Positions 7,596-15,298 of a stretch of DNA of 23,331 bases are shown here, piece after piece. Positions within the stretch are counted from its first letter, which is position 1. Every line of letters starts with the position of its first letter. This DNA comes from RXOA01 sp964554715. GTDB lineage: Bacteria; Bipolaricaulota; Bipolaricaulia; UBA7950; UBA9294. Location of the stretch: contig CAZKPU010000029.1 in NCBI GenBank assembly GCA_964554715.1, positions 1 through 23,331 on the forward strand. Reading direction: 5' to 3'. A program made the position numbers and the translations under genes. The notes beneath the pieces are model-generated. The model saw nothing but the letters and a program-made list of their open reading frames with translations, had not been told where the DNA came from and searched no databases.

Positions 7596-8051
7596 ATGAA
7601 TCGTCAGAACAGCGGTCCCGATCCCGAGTTCATCTCTCACGGACGCGATCTGGATGTCTTGATCGCACAGGGCGTGGCCCTACATGGCCACCTGGGTCCC
7701 TACCTTGTGTCCGGAATCCGTATGGGCTTGCTCGCACTCGATCTCCTCGGCTGTTCCGGATACTCGGACATCCAAGCGGAGTCCGACGCCGGATCGAAAA
7801 CGCCGCTTTCGTGCCTGAGCGACGGGATCCAGATCGGCTGCGGATGTACGCCGGGAAAAGGAAACCTCCGGATCACCTCATGGTGTCGCCCGCGTGCCTG
7901 GTTCGCAGATCAGAACGGAAGAACGGTCACGATCGAGATCCGGCCCGAAGTAACGGCTTCGTTCCGCAGGCACTCGATCGAGCAGGCGAGCGAGTACGCC
8001 AAGAAGCTTCCGTTGGAGGAGCTGTTTCTATGGAATGCGCCGTCGAGCTAG
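7596..8051 (+). CDS. FmdE-domain protein (formylmethanofuran dehydrogenase subunit E-like)
   Basis: This 151-residue soluble protein belongs to the FmdE/FwdE family. The N-terminal LHGHLGPYLVSGIRMG carries H30 and H32. The mid-region SCLSDGIQIGCGCTPGKGN carries C73, C82, C84 and the family GKGN at 87-90. Related structures bind a metal ion with these residues, but the function of stand-alone bacterial members is not settled. The start is well placed: AAGGAGGAG at 7579-7587 lies eight bases before the ATG. The gene sits between the binding protein and the ATPase, and its last 22 bases overlap the ATPase start, so it is an integral part of the transporter operon. A cytoplasmic role as metal acceptor, chaperone or sensor is inference. 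No methanofuran pathway genes are nearby. Confidence 0.88.
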   Translation: MNRQNSGPDPEFISHGRDLDVLIAQGVALHGHLGPYLVSGIRMGLLALDLLGCSGYSDIQAESDAGSKTPLSCLSDGIQIGCGCTPGKGNLRITSWCRPRAWFADQNGRTVTIEIRPEVTASFRRHSIEQASEYAKKLPLEELFLWNAPSS

Positions 8052-8764
8052 TCGATGTCCACGCAAGCTATGAAGGGGAGCGTCACGGTACCCTTCACGG
8101 CATCGGCTTCGTCGCGGCCTGCGGCGACCTTGTGGCGGTCGTCGGACCGAACGGCGCCGGCAAGACCACCCTGCTCGAGGTGATGAACGGCCTGCTGCCT
8201 CTCAGTCGCGGAGAGGTTCGTGTTTGGGGGGAGCCTATGACCCCGTTATCCCACCGTTTGCGCCGTCGCATCGGCTATGTACCCCAAGATCGATTCTTTG
8301 TGCCCACCACACCGTTTCTTGTGATCGATGTCGTCTTGATGGCACGGTTCGGCAGCAAGGGCGTCTTCCGTTGGCCTACCCGAGAAGATCGAGCCTGTGC
8401 CTATGATGCCATGAGGGTCATGGGCATCGAGGATCTCGCTCGCCGGCCGATCGGGCGTCTGTCCGGTGGGCAGCAACGGAAGGTCCTCCTCGCGAGAAGC
8501 GTTTTTCAGCAAGCCGAGTTGCTCTTGTTGGATGAACCCACGGCAAACCTTGATCCCCGTTCCCGAGAGGAAATCGCGAACTCGGTCCTTCGGATTTGCG
8601 AGTCCCTAGGCGCCACTGCGTTTGTGGTGAGCCACGACGCCGGTCGACTCGTTGACTCGGCCGATCGAACGCTGTTGTTGGTCGACGGGAGGATTGCACA
8701 AGCGGACGATCCGTGGATGCCTGTTGCCTCTTCCGCATCCGCAGTACACCCGGGAGAGCGATAG
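8030..8764 (+). CDS. Metal ABC transporter ATPase (ZnuC-like, nickel operon)
   Basis: The 244-residue ATPase should energise metal uptake through the adjacent permease. All nucleotide-binding motifs are present: Walker A GPNGAGKTT (residues 39-47), Q-loop YVPQDRF, signature LSGGQQRK, Walker B LLLLDEP and switch His in VVSHD. The ZnuC/MntB-like subfamily fits the ZnuA-type protein and ZnuB-type permease in the same operon. Start ATG 8030 lies inside the 3' end of the FmdE gene, with GGAGGAG at 8015-8021 eight bases upstream, so the two are translationally coupled. A longer in-frame opening to 7811 lies wholly within the FmdE gene and is not used. The permease ATG follows one base after the stop. 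Confidence 0.94.
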   Translation: MECAVELVDVHASYEGERHGTLHGIGFVAACGDLVAVVGPNGAGKTTLLEVMNGLLPLSRGEVRVWGEPMTPLSHRLRRRIGYVPQDRFFVPTTPFLVIDVVLMARFGSKGVFRWPTREDRACAYDAMRVMGIEDLARRPIGRLSGGQQRKVLLARSVFQQAELLLLDEPTANLDPRSREEIANSVLRICESLGATAFVVSHDAGRLVDSADRTLLLVDGRIAQADDPWMPVASSASAVHPGER

Positions 8765-8765
8765 G

Positions 8766-9611
8766 ATGTTCGGACTTCCTTGGACGATCTTGCTGCCGAC
8801 GCTTCTCGGAAGCGTTCTCGCCGCGGTGAATTGCAGCGTGATCGGCGTGTTCATTGTGCGGATGAACTTGTCATCCCTCGGGTTTGCCATGAGTCACGCA
8901 GCGTTCGCCGGCGCAGCGCTCGGGGTTGCTGTGGCCGTGTTGGACCCGGTTTGGATGGCACTCGTGTTTGCAGTCGCCGCTGCGGCCTTCCTCGGCCCGC
9001 TGGCCGACGCGTCCCGATTGAACACCGACAGCATCCTCGGTGCACTCTTTCCCTTGACGATGGCGCTGGGGTTCGTATTCCTTAGCAAAGCACCGAGCGC
9101 CGGCATCGGGAGTGGTGCGTTGTCGCTCCTTTGGGGAAGCGTGCTGGGGATCACGATGCGGCAAGTGTGGATGCTGGCTGCCGTTGCATTCGGCCTTGTG
9201 ATCGTTCTTGCCGCCTTCGGCAAAGGGTTTCTGGCCGTACTGCTCGATCGCAAGCTGGCTTTGGCGACGGGAATCCATGCCCAAGGTCACTTTTACGCCG
9301 TGCTCTTCCTGTCGGCCGTGGTTGTATCGATTTCTCTTCGTATCACCGGTGGCCTTCTGATCTATGCACTGATGGTCCTGCCCGCTTCCACAGCGCTGCA
9401 GTGGGTGTACGACATCAAGAAGGCGTTCCTCCTTGCCCCGGCGATCGGGACGTTGGGCGCCGTGTTGGGGTTCGTCCTCTCCCTTGCCGCCGATCTCCCG
9501 ATCGGATCGTCGATCGCTCTTGCGACCTGCGTTCTGTTCTTGGTTTCCTTGGCCGTTTCGCCGAAACGGCGTCGCCGAGCACCCGCAGAGGAAATCCAAG
9601 GAATCTCGTAG
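8766..9611 (+). CDS. Metal ABC transporter permease (ZnuB-like, nickel operon)
   Basis: This 281-residue integral membrane protein of the ABC-3 permease family has about eight or nine hydrophobic segments, beginning at FGLPWTILLPTLLGSVLAA. It would form the translocation channel as a homodimer. Family-typical features are FAMSHAAFAGAALG near the N-terminus, and RITGGLLIYALMVLPAST followed by a final pair of hydrophobic segments and a basic C-terminal tail. The ATG at 8766 follows the ATPase stop by one base; GGGAGAG at 8752-8758 serves as ribosome site. It closes the plus-strand operon and converges on the zinc permease gene 70 bases away. No T-run terminator is visible between the two. Confidence 0.94.
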   Translation: MFGLPWTILLPTLLGSVLAAVNCSVIGVFIVRMNLSSLGFAMSHAAFAGAALGVAVAVLDPVWMALVFAVAAAAFLGPLADASRLNTDSILGALFPLTMALGFVFLSKAPSAGIGSGALSLLWGSVLGITMRQVWMLAAVAFGLVIVLAAFGKGFLAVLLDRKLALATGIHAQGHFYAVLFLSAVVVSISLRITGGLLIYALMVLPASTALQWVYDIKKAFLLAPAIGTLGAVLGFVLSLAADLPIGSSIALATCVLFLVSLAVSPKRRRRAPAEEIQGIS

Positions 9612-9681
9612 AGCCGGCCGATCCCGGTGCAGAGAACGCACGGATTCCTGCCAACACCTTCCGGAAAGCGGCTCCGTTCGG

Positions 9682-10548
9682 TCAGCCGGCACCGGTGGGC
9701 GATCGGCGACGGCGAGGACGCACGGAAGATACGGCAAGCAGCACCAGGAAGAACCCCATCGCCACCAAGACGATCGCTGCGCCTGAGGCGATCCCCGCAT
9801 AGAACGACACATACAGTCCGATGATCCCGGACAGTGCTCCGATCCCCGCCGCCACCGCCATCATCACCGGCAATCGGCGTGTGACCAGCAGCGCTGCGGC
9901 TGGCGGCGTCACCAGCATCGCCAGCATCAGCCCCACTCCGACCGTCTGTAGCGACACGGCGACGGTGACCGCCATGAGGACCAGGAGGAGGTTCTGATAG
10001 AAGCGAACCGGAAGCCGTTGTGTCCGTCCAAGCGTCTCATCGAAGCTGATCACGAGGAACTCCTTGTAGAACAGTGCGACCAAGAATAGGATCCCGCCTC
10101 CGAAAACGGAGACCAGCGTGAGATCCCAAGCTGTCACGGCCAGGACGTTCCCGAACAGGAAGTGAACAAGATCTACGGCGGACCCGCGGACCGTAGAGAT
10201 GAGCGCAATCCCCAACGCGAACATCCCCGCAAACACGATCCCGATCGCGCTGTCCTCTCGAACCCGGCTCCGACGGCTGATCGCTCCCACGCCGAGAGCA
10301 ACGAGAACCGATGTCCCCAACGCCCACCAGAAGAGCGACCGTCGATCGTCTTGTCCTTCGACGAGGAACCCGATCGCAAGCCCCGGAAGGATGGAGTGGG
10401 CAACGGCACTACCGAGGAAGGCCATCCCGCGAAGGACCACGTAGCAGCCGATCACCGAGCAGACCGCCCCGACGATCACGGCGGCGATCAACCCCCGCAC
10501 CATGAACGGATAGCCAAACGGCAACGCCATCGCTTCAAGGAAACTCAT
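9682..10548 (-). CDS. znuB: Zinc ABC transporter permease (ZnuB-like)
   Basis: This 288-residue ABC-3 family permease has about eight hydrophobic segments. It starts FLEAMALPFGYPFMVRGLIAA and continues GCYVVLRGMAFLGSAVAHSILPG, the family signature in the first third. It should move zinc (or manganese) across the inner membrane together with the ATPase encoded upstream. Its start overlaps the ATPase 3' end by 14 bases. It is clearly divergent in sequence from the permease of the nickel operon, so the two systems are not a recent duplication. The gene ends the minus-strand metal operon. Confidence 0.92.
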   Translation of the reverse strand: MSFLEAMALPFGYPFMVRGLIAAVIVGAVCSVIGCYVVLRGMAFLGSAVAHSILPGLAIGFLVEGQDDRRSLFWWALGTSVLVALGVGAISRRSRVREDSAIGIVFAGMFALGIALISTVRGSAVDLVHFLFGNVLAVTAWDLTLVSVFGGGILFLVALFYKEFLVISFDETLGRTQRLPVRFYQNLLLVLMAVTVAVSLQTVGVGLMLAMLVTPPAAALLVTRRLPVMMAVAAGIGALSGIIGLYVSFYAGIASGAAIVLVAMGFFLVLLAVSSVRPRRRRSPTGAG

Positions 10549-11383
10549 CGACGTGTCCTCCCGAGCAGGCGGTGTCCTGGATCACCAGCACGCCGTCTTC
10601 CGTCTCGACCATGCGTAGGCAGCTTCCGTAAGCCTCGCGAAGACGTTCCGGCGACAGAACCTCGTCCGCACTCCCATAACCGACCATCCGGCGATCCAAC
10701 AGCAACACCTGATCGAACCGCTTCCCGGCGATCCCCAGATCGTGGAGTGCGACCACCGGCGTTGCCCCTCGATCGGCGATCTCGTCGATCAACTTGAGGA
10801 TCTCCGTGATCGAATGAACATCCAGTGCCGCCAGCGGTTCATCCATCAGCACAAGCTCGGCCTGTTGCGCCAGCGCGCGCGCCACAAACATCCGCTGCTG
10901 CTCTCCGCCGGAGAGTTCTTCGATGCGTCGCGAGGCAAGATCGGAAATCCCTACGGTTTCCAGCGCGTCATGGACGATCTGCCGATCACCACGGCTCGGC
11001 CGCCGCAGCGGCCCCAACCGCCCGCTGCGCCCCATCAGCACCACATCGAAGACAGTCAAGGGGAACCGCCAATCGACTAACGCTCGCTGTGGGAGATACG
11101 AGATACACAGATGCGCCAGCGGCGCATGGCCGAACACTTCGATGGCTCCGGTTACAGGAACGAGAAGGCCTGCGGCAAGGGCAAGGAACGTGCTTTTCCC
11201 GGCTCCGTTCGGCCCCACAACCGCCAGTCGCTCGCTCGAGGCAAGGGAGAGTGAGACATGCTCCAACGCCGGAACGCCGCGGTACTCGGCACTGACGTCT
11301 TCGAACTTCAAAGCGGGGCAACTGGCGGCATGTTCGACACCGCTGCGGTTCCGCCCTGACCGGCACGCCGCTCTCGCCTTCAT
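10535..11383 (-). CDS. znuC: Zinc ABC transporter ATPase (ZnuC-like)
   Basis: This 282-residue ABC ATPase has Walker A GPNGAGKST, Q-loop SYLPQRALVDW, signature LSGGEQQRM, Walker B LVLMDEP and the switch His in VALHD. The YLPQRxxVDWxFP stretch around the Q-loop is typical of zinc/manganese transporter ATPases. The ATG overlaps the stop codon of the binding-protein gene (ATGA at 11380-11383). That start gives about 25 residues before the conserved core (LKFEDVSAEYRG), rich in Arg. A downstream GTG (beginning VEHAASCP) could be the true start. It overlaps the permease gene by 14 bases. Cytoplasmic partner of the permease. Confidence 0.93.
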   Translation of the reverse strand: MKARAACRSGRNRSGVEHAASCPALKFEDVSAEYRGVPALEHVSLSLASSERLAVVGPNGAGKSTFLALAAGLLVPVTGAIEVFGHAPLAHLCISYLPQRALVDWRFPLTVFDVVLMGRSGRLGPLRRPSRGDRQIVHDALETVGISDLASRRIEELSGGEQQRMFVARALAQQAELVLMDEPLAALDVHSITEILKLIDEIADRGATPVVALHDLGIAGKRFDQVLLLDRRMVGYGSADEVLSPERLREAYGSCLRMVETEDGVLVIQDTACSGGHVDEFP

Positions 11384-12330
11384 TCGAGTCCGCTTCCCCC
11401 AAGAAGCGCGTTGACGATCCTCGTCACATTGGTTCGCATCATCCCAAGATAGTCCGAGGCCGGCCCGCCTGCGTCCCCAAGCGACCCGGTGTATAGCGCG
11501 ACAAGCGACACGCCGGTATCGGCGGCGATCCTCTGTGATAACACCGGATTCGCGGTTTCTCCGACGAAGATCGCTGCCACGCCCGACGAGGTAATCTCAT
11601 CCTGCAGATGGGCAATCTCGCGAGCCGACGGTTCCGAGAGCGAACTGAATCCGGGAAGCACTGTCCCCGACGCAATCAAGCCGTACCGGGCCGCGAAGTA
11701 GCCGAGGACCGCGTGATCGGTGATGATCTGTCGCTGGTCCCTCGGCAGATACGAAACGGCTTCCCAGATCCACGCATCCAGCTCGGCGAGCAACTCGCGG
11801 TATTCCGCGGCTCGATCCGCGAATCGCCTCGCATGCTCGGGGTCGGCTTGTGAGAGCGCTTCGACGATCTCATCGGTCCAGATCGCGACATTCGTCGGAT
11901 CGAACCAGACATGGGGATCCCAACCACCGTCGGAATGCTCGTCTCTGTGTTCGAGAACGCCATCCTCGTGATCCCCAAGCGTTCGCAATGCGATCCGCGC
12001 GCTCAAGTCGATAAGATTCGCGCCGGAGTTTCCAAGAAGCGGAAGCAACGCTTGCTCCAGCCCTGCTCCGTTGACGAAGACCATGTCGGCATCGGCCACG
12101 GAGATGACATCGCGAGGGGTGGGTTCGAACGCATGCGGATCCACACCGGCGGGGATCAACACGGCCAGCTCAATCTCCTCGCCACCGATCGCTTCGACGA
12201 CATCTCCGATGATCGTCGTGGTTGCCACCACCGAAACCGGCGTTGCCAAGCAAGCTGGCGTCGGCAGTCCGGCCATCGAGAAGAGACCTGCGGCAAGAAC
12301 GATCGCCCGCATCACGCATCGTGAGTCCAT
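11380..12330 (-). CDS. znuA: Zinc ABC transporter substrate-binding protein (ZnuA)
   Basis: This 316-residue exported binding protein has a hydrophobic signal segment at about 8-28. It keeps the canonical metal ligands: H66 in AGVDPHAFEPTP, H140 in WDPHVWFDP, H206 in ITDHAVLGYFAARYGL and D286 in GSLGDAG. Three His plus Asp is the zinc-type set; manganese proteins of the family have Glu at the third place. A short His/Asp/Glu-rich loop lies at about 120-135 (DHEDGVLEHRDEHSD), also typical of ZnuA. I placed the start at ATG 12330 because AAGGAGAG lies just upstream (12340-12333) and the signal follows directly; the frame is open to 12423. A gap of 111 bases separates it from feoB, so it may have its own promoter. 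No Zur gene is in the window. Confidence 0.93.
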   Translation of the reverse strand: MDSRCVMRAIVLAAGLFSMAGLPTPACLATPVSVVATTTIIGDVVEAIGGEEIELAVLIPAGVDPHAFEPTPRDVISVADADMVFVNGAGLEQALLPLLGNSGANLIDLSARIALRTLGDHEDGVLEHRDEHSDGGWDPHVWFDPTNVAIWTDEIVEALSQADPEHARRFADRAAEYRELLAELDAWIWEAVSYLPRDQRQIITDHAVLGYFAARYGLIASGTVLPGFSSLSEPSAREIAHLQDEITSSGVAAIFVGETANPVLSQRIAADTGVSLVALYTGSLGDAGGPASDYLGMMRTNVTRIVNALLGGSGLE

Positions 12331-12421
12331 ATCTCTCCTTATGCTGCCGGACCGACCACAAGCAAGCTCCAGCAGATCGCGCCGTTCAACCGATTGCGTT
12401 TCGGTCGAACTGCATCCCCCC

Positions 12422-12442
12422 ATCGATTGTAGTTCAATCGAT
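12422..12442. promoter_or_regulatory. Perfect inverted repeat between feoB and znuA
   Basis: ATCGATTG (12422-12429) and CAATCGAT (12435-12442) are exact inverted copies around the five-base spacer TAGTT. The repeat begins on the feoB stop codon, in the 111-base gap before znuA. In the transcribed direction the stem is followed by six G and not by T, so it does not look like an intrinsic terminator. It could be an operator for a dimeric regulator (Zur- or Fur-type), or an mRNA hairpin that protects or separates the feo and znu segments. Its role is not decided by the sequence. Confidence 0.45.
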
Positions 12443-14364
12443 CAAGCGAACAGCGCAGCGATTCCACGCGTGAGCAATCCGACGAGCAACGCGGTCCCGA
12501 CCGTGATGCCGACGACGGCGGCGGTTCGCGTTCTCCCCAGCTCTCGATTGAGCGCCGCGATTGTTGCCACACAAGGAACGTAGAACAGGATAAACACCGT
12601 AAACACCATGATCTGCCCCGAAGACATCACGGTGTCGACCTGTGATGTGCCGAGCGCCTGGAAAAGCATGACCAGCGAGAGTTCTTTGCGGAACACACCG
12701 AAGATCAACGTCACACCGACCACCGCCGGCAGCCCGAGCGACCACGTAATCGGCAGCAGCGCCAGGTTGAGGTAGCGATCTACATGCGTGAATTCAAGCA
12801 CGCTGAGGACAACACTCCCGATCACAAGGACCGGAAGAGCGATAATGAGGAACTCCTTCACACGAAGCCAAAGCTTGGAGGCAACCACCCGCGCAGAAGG
12901 AACCTTGTAGGTAGGAATCTCGAGAATCAGCCCGGGGGTCACGCGCGGGAAAACCTTGGTGAGGATCTTCCCGAGCACCCCGATCACGAAGATGTCCAGC
13001 ACGAACAACGCAAACGCCAGGTGAGGCCCGAGGAAATACCCGACCAATCCGAAGATCACGGTCGAGCGGGCGACGCACGGCACCATCACCGCAAGGATCG
13101 CGGTGATGAAGCGATCGCGCTTCGAATCCAGGATTCGTGTCGCCATCACAGCCGGAACACTGCACCCGTATCCGAGAATGAACGGGATCACCGATTTCCC
13201 GTGAAGCCCGATCTTGTGCATGAATCCGTCCATCAGGTATCCGGCACGCGGCAGATATCCAATGTCTTCGAGAACGGCCAATCCGATCAGGAACGGCACC
13301 AAGTACGGTAGAACGATCCCCACGGCACCACCGATCCCTTGGATCATCCCCGATGCCAAGGCGAACCCCAGGGTTCCTTCCCCAAGCGCACCTGCAAGCA
13401 ACTGCGTCGACCTGTCGAACCAGCCGATGATCGGGGTCTCGATCAGAGCACCCAGCTTGAATACGGCCACGAAGAACCCGTACATGATCGCGGCAAACAG
13501 CGGCACTCCGAGAATTCGATGCATCAGTACGGCATCCAAGCGATCTCGAAGTCCGATCTTCGGGGACCCGACAACGGTCGTCGCCTCGTACAGCTCCATG
13601 GCCCTCGTATGCCGCTCGGCCGCGAGGACTTCTTCGCCCAACCTCCCCCGAGCCTTCGCAAGCTCCTCCTGAGCCGGGCGGATCAGGCGCTGACACTCCG
13701 GTGACACATTGCCGACGCGTCGTGCAATCTCGGAGTCCTCTTCCAGGAGTTTGATCGCCACGAGACGTGCAGGGACCGCACATGCTTCCTTCGCTTCGTC
13801 GGGGATCTGCCGTTCGATCTTCGCAAGCGCTTCTTCCACATCGTTTCCGTATCTGGGAAACGGTGCGGCCGTCTTTGCCCGAGCCGCATCCACGACCGCT
13901 CGCGCGGCAGCGACCACGCCACGACCTCGAACCGCAACCGCTGATACAACCGGAACCCCGAGCACTTCCGCGAGCCGATCGGCATCCACGGAGATCCCCT
14001 TGCGGCTCGCTTCATCTTCCATGTTCAGACACACGACAAGAGGCAGCCCCATCTCCAGGAGCTGCAAGGTTAATTCGAGGCTGCGGGACAGAAGAGAAGC
14101 ATCGATCACATTGAGCACCGCATCTGCGTGTCCATCGAGCAGATAGCGCCTCGTTTCCGCTTCCGCTTCGTCGAACGATGTCAGCGAGTACGTTCCCGGC
14201 AGGTCAACCAGTTCGACGCTCTGACCCGCGACAAGCGCGTGGCTGCTCAGGAATTCCACCGTCGTCCCCGGCAGATTGGAGGTGTTCGCCTTGTACCCGA
14301 CAAGGTGGTTGAACAGCGTGCTCTTCCCGCAGTTGGGCTGTCCGACGAGCGCAATTCGAATCAT
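12442..14364 (-). CDS. feoB: FeoB ferrous iron transporter
   Basis: The 640-residue inner membrane protein takes up Fe(II). The N-terminal GTPase domain shows G1 GQPNCGKS (8-15), G2 Thr at about 34-35, G3 DLPG (54-57) and G4 NMED (114-117, in place of NKxD). A helical guanine-dissociation-inhibitor-like region covers about 150-270, and the membrane core begins at about 280. Gate motifs are recognisable, including ILGYGCSVPAVMATR and VMVPCVARSTVIFG. The length is at the short end of the family, with no long C-terminal tail. The ATG overlaps the fur stop (ATGA at 14361-14364). The order feoA-fur-feoB with coupled starts implies one transcript from the feoA promoter. Confidence 0.96.
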   Translation of the reverse strand: MIRIALVGQPNCGKSTLFNHLVGYKANTSNLPGTTVEFLSSHALVAGQSVELVDLPGTYSLTSFDEAEAETRRYLLDGHADAVLNVIDASLLSRSLELTLQLLEMGLPLVVCLNMEDEASRKGISVDADRLAEVLGVPVVSAVAVRGRGVVAAARAVVDAARAKTAAPFPRYGNDVEEALAKIERQIPDEAKEACAVPARLVAIKLLEEDSEIARRVGNVSPECQRLIRPAQEELAKARGRLGEEVLAAERHTRAMELYEATTVVGSPKIGLRDRLDAVLMHRILGVPLFAAIMYGFFVAVFKLGALIETPIIGWFDRSTQLLAGALGEGTLGFALASGMIQGIGGAVGIVLPYLVPFLIGLAVLEDIGYLPRAGYLMDGFMHKIGLHGKSVIPFILGYGCSVPAVMATRILDSKRDRFITAILAVMVPCVARSTVIFGLVGYFLGPHLAFALFVLDIFVIGVLGKILTKVFPRVTPGLILEIPTYKVPSARVVASKLWLRVKEFLIIALPVLVIGSVVLSVLEFTHVDRYLNLALLPITWSLGLPAVVGVTLIFGVFRKELSLVMLFQALGTSQVDTVMSSGQIMVFTVFILFYVPCVATIAALNRELGRTRTAAVVGITVGTALLVGLLTRGIAALFA

Positions 14365-15005
14365 GCGTGTTTCGCTTTCCGCATCCAGAGATGCAATCCA
14401 TCATCTTTCGCGCGAACGCGGGTCAGATGAACTCCGGTTTGGCGCGCCATCGACAACACCTTATCCAGCTCTTGATCGTCGTCGGCGACAAGCTCGATCG
14501 AACCGCCCCGCCGCAGGTTCGCCAATTCGCGCGCAAGGACATCACGCTGTCTGGAGGAGATCACAGAGTTCGCCAGCTTGCGAACGGGGATCGGTGTTTT
14601 CTTCTCGCGGCACGCCCAACAGACCCCGATGAGTTCGACATGCTCCTCAAGTACTGTGAACCCCTTGGCAGAAGCCGCTTCGGCAACAGCTGAGGTCGGC
14701 GGAAGCTCCAACACGACACCACATTCCTGGCACACAGCGTGGTAGTGAGCGGCCCGATGCGACTCGAAGTGGCGATGCGGTTCGCCGAAATCCACGGCTT
14801 CGACAACACCCAGATCGCGGAGCAGACTAAGCGTTCGGTAGACCGTGGACAGGTTGATGGTGGAGCAGAGTCTGACCGCATGCTCAAGGATCTCGGACGC
14901 TTCGAGATGAGGGTTCTCCTCCAGCACCGTAAGCACGGCGCGACGTTCTTTGGTGACGCGGTTCCCGGCGGCTCGGAGAAGGGAAATCATCCGTTCGGCG
15001 TTCAT
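14361..15005 (-). CDS. fur: Fur-family metalloregulator with C-terminal TusA-like extension
   Basis: The 214-residue repressor is longer than usual Fur (about 140). Residues 1-82 form the winged helix (recognition helix around INLSTVYRTLSLLRDLG). Residues 83-136 form the dimerisation and metal region, with HYHAVCQECG (C92, C95) and GVCWACR (C129, C132), a structural zinc site of the CxxC pair type. Residues from about 145 to 214 align by eye with the sulfur carrier TusA: a helix, then GGSIELVADDD, a second helix, and LTRVRAKDDGLHLWMRKA. The serine near 151 takes the place of the TusA CPxP cysteine, and no Cys occurs after 132, so sulfur transfer is unlikely. It is coupled by ATGA overlaps to both feoA and feoB. 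It should repress this operon with Fe(II); whether it also governs the zinc genes is open. Confidence 0.92.
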   Translation of the reverse strand: MNAERMISLLRAAGNRVTKERRAVLTVLEENPHLEASEILEHAVRLCSTINLSTVYRTLSLLRDLGVVEAVDFGEPHRHFESHRAAHYHAVCQECGVVLELPPTSAVAEAASAKGFTVLEEHVELIGVCWACREKKTPIPVRKLANSVISSRQRDVLARELANLRRGGSIELVADDDQELDKVLSMARQTGVHLTRVRAKDDGLHLWMRKAKHA

Positions 15006-15262
15006 GGGTTCAAACCGCGAACGCTTGGGTTTTCGATGACTTCCACCATCACGTGCCGAGCGATCCCTCGCCCAACGGCGATCCTTCCGCCACCGGACAC
15101 TTCGACAAGCAGCGGTCCGTGAAACGCGCCGCTTCCGAGGACACGAACGGGATCACCGGCGTGGACGCCCATATGCTCCAAGTTCCGCCGAAACCCGCGT
15201 CCGCCTTGGATTTGCACGATTCTCGCCGTGCGACCAGCAGGAAGGCGATCCAGTGGAACCAT
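15002..15262 (-). CDS. feoA: FeoA, SH3-like partner of FeoB
   Basis: This small cytoplasmic protein of 86 residues has an SH3-like fold and is needed for or stimulates FeoB. The family pattern is clear: MVPLDRLPAGRTARIVQIQG, then RRNLEHMGVHAGDPVRVL, and IAVGRGIARHVMVEVI near the end. AAGAGG at 15271-15276 lies eight bases before ATG 15262. A GTG directly in front (15265) is in frame and would add one residue, with five-base spacing; the ATG is the better fit. The stop codon overlaps the fur ATG. It is the first gene of the feo operon, right behind a Fur-type operator. Confidence 0.93.
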   Translation of the reverse strand: MVPLDRLPAGRTARIVQIQGGRGFRRNLEHMGVHAGDPVRVLGSGAFHGPLLVEVSGGGRIAVGRGIARHVMVEVIENPSVRGLNP

Positions 15263-15273
15263 CACATCAGCCT

Positions 15274-15298
15274 CTTATTAAGAATCATTTGCAATAAG
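15274..15298. promoter_or_regulatory. Fur-type operator over the feoA -10
   Basis: A 25-base palindrome is centred on 15286. It has an inner AATCATT at 15283-15289 and outer arms CTTATT (15274-15279) and AATAAG (15293-15298), with mismatched triplets in between. The inner core fits the AATnATT centre of the Fur 7-1-7 consensus. The palindrome covers the last bases of the -10 hexamer and the start region of the feoA promoter, so binding would block transcription initiation. Recognition by this Fur protein is inferred from location. Confidence 0.6.

Noticed and set aside
9624..9695. CCGGTGC/GCACCGG inverted pair as a bidirectional terminator between the two permease genes
   Set aside because: The arms are only seven bases with a 58-base loop and no T-run on either side.
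14586..14597. TPIP (Fur residues 137-140) as a CPxP-type TusA active site
   Set aside because: No Cys is present, and the distance to the following GGSIEL strand is about 14 residues too long for a TusA helix.
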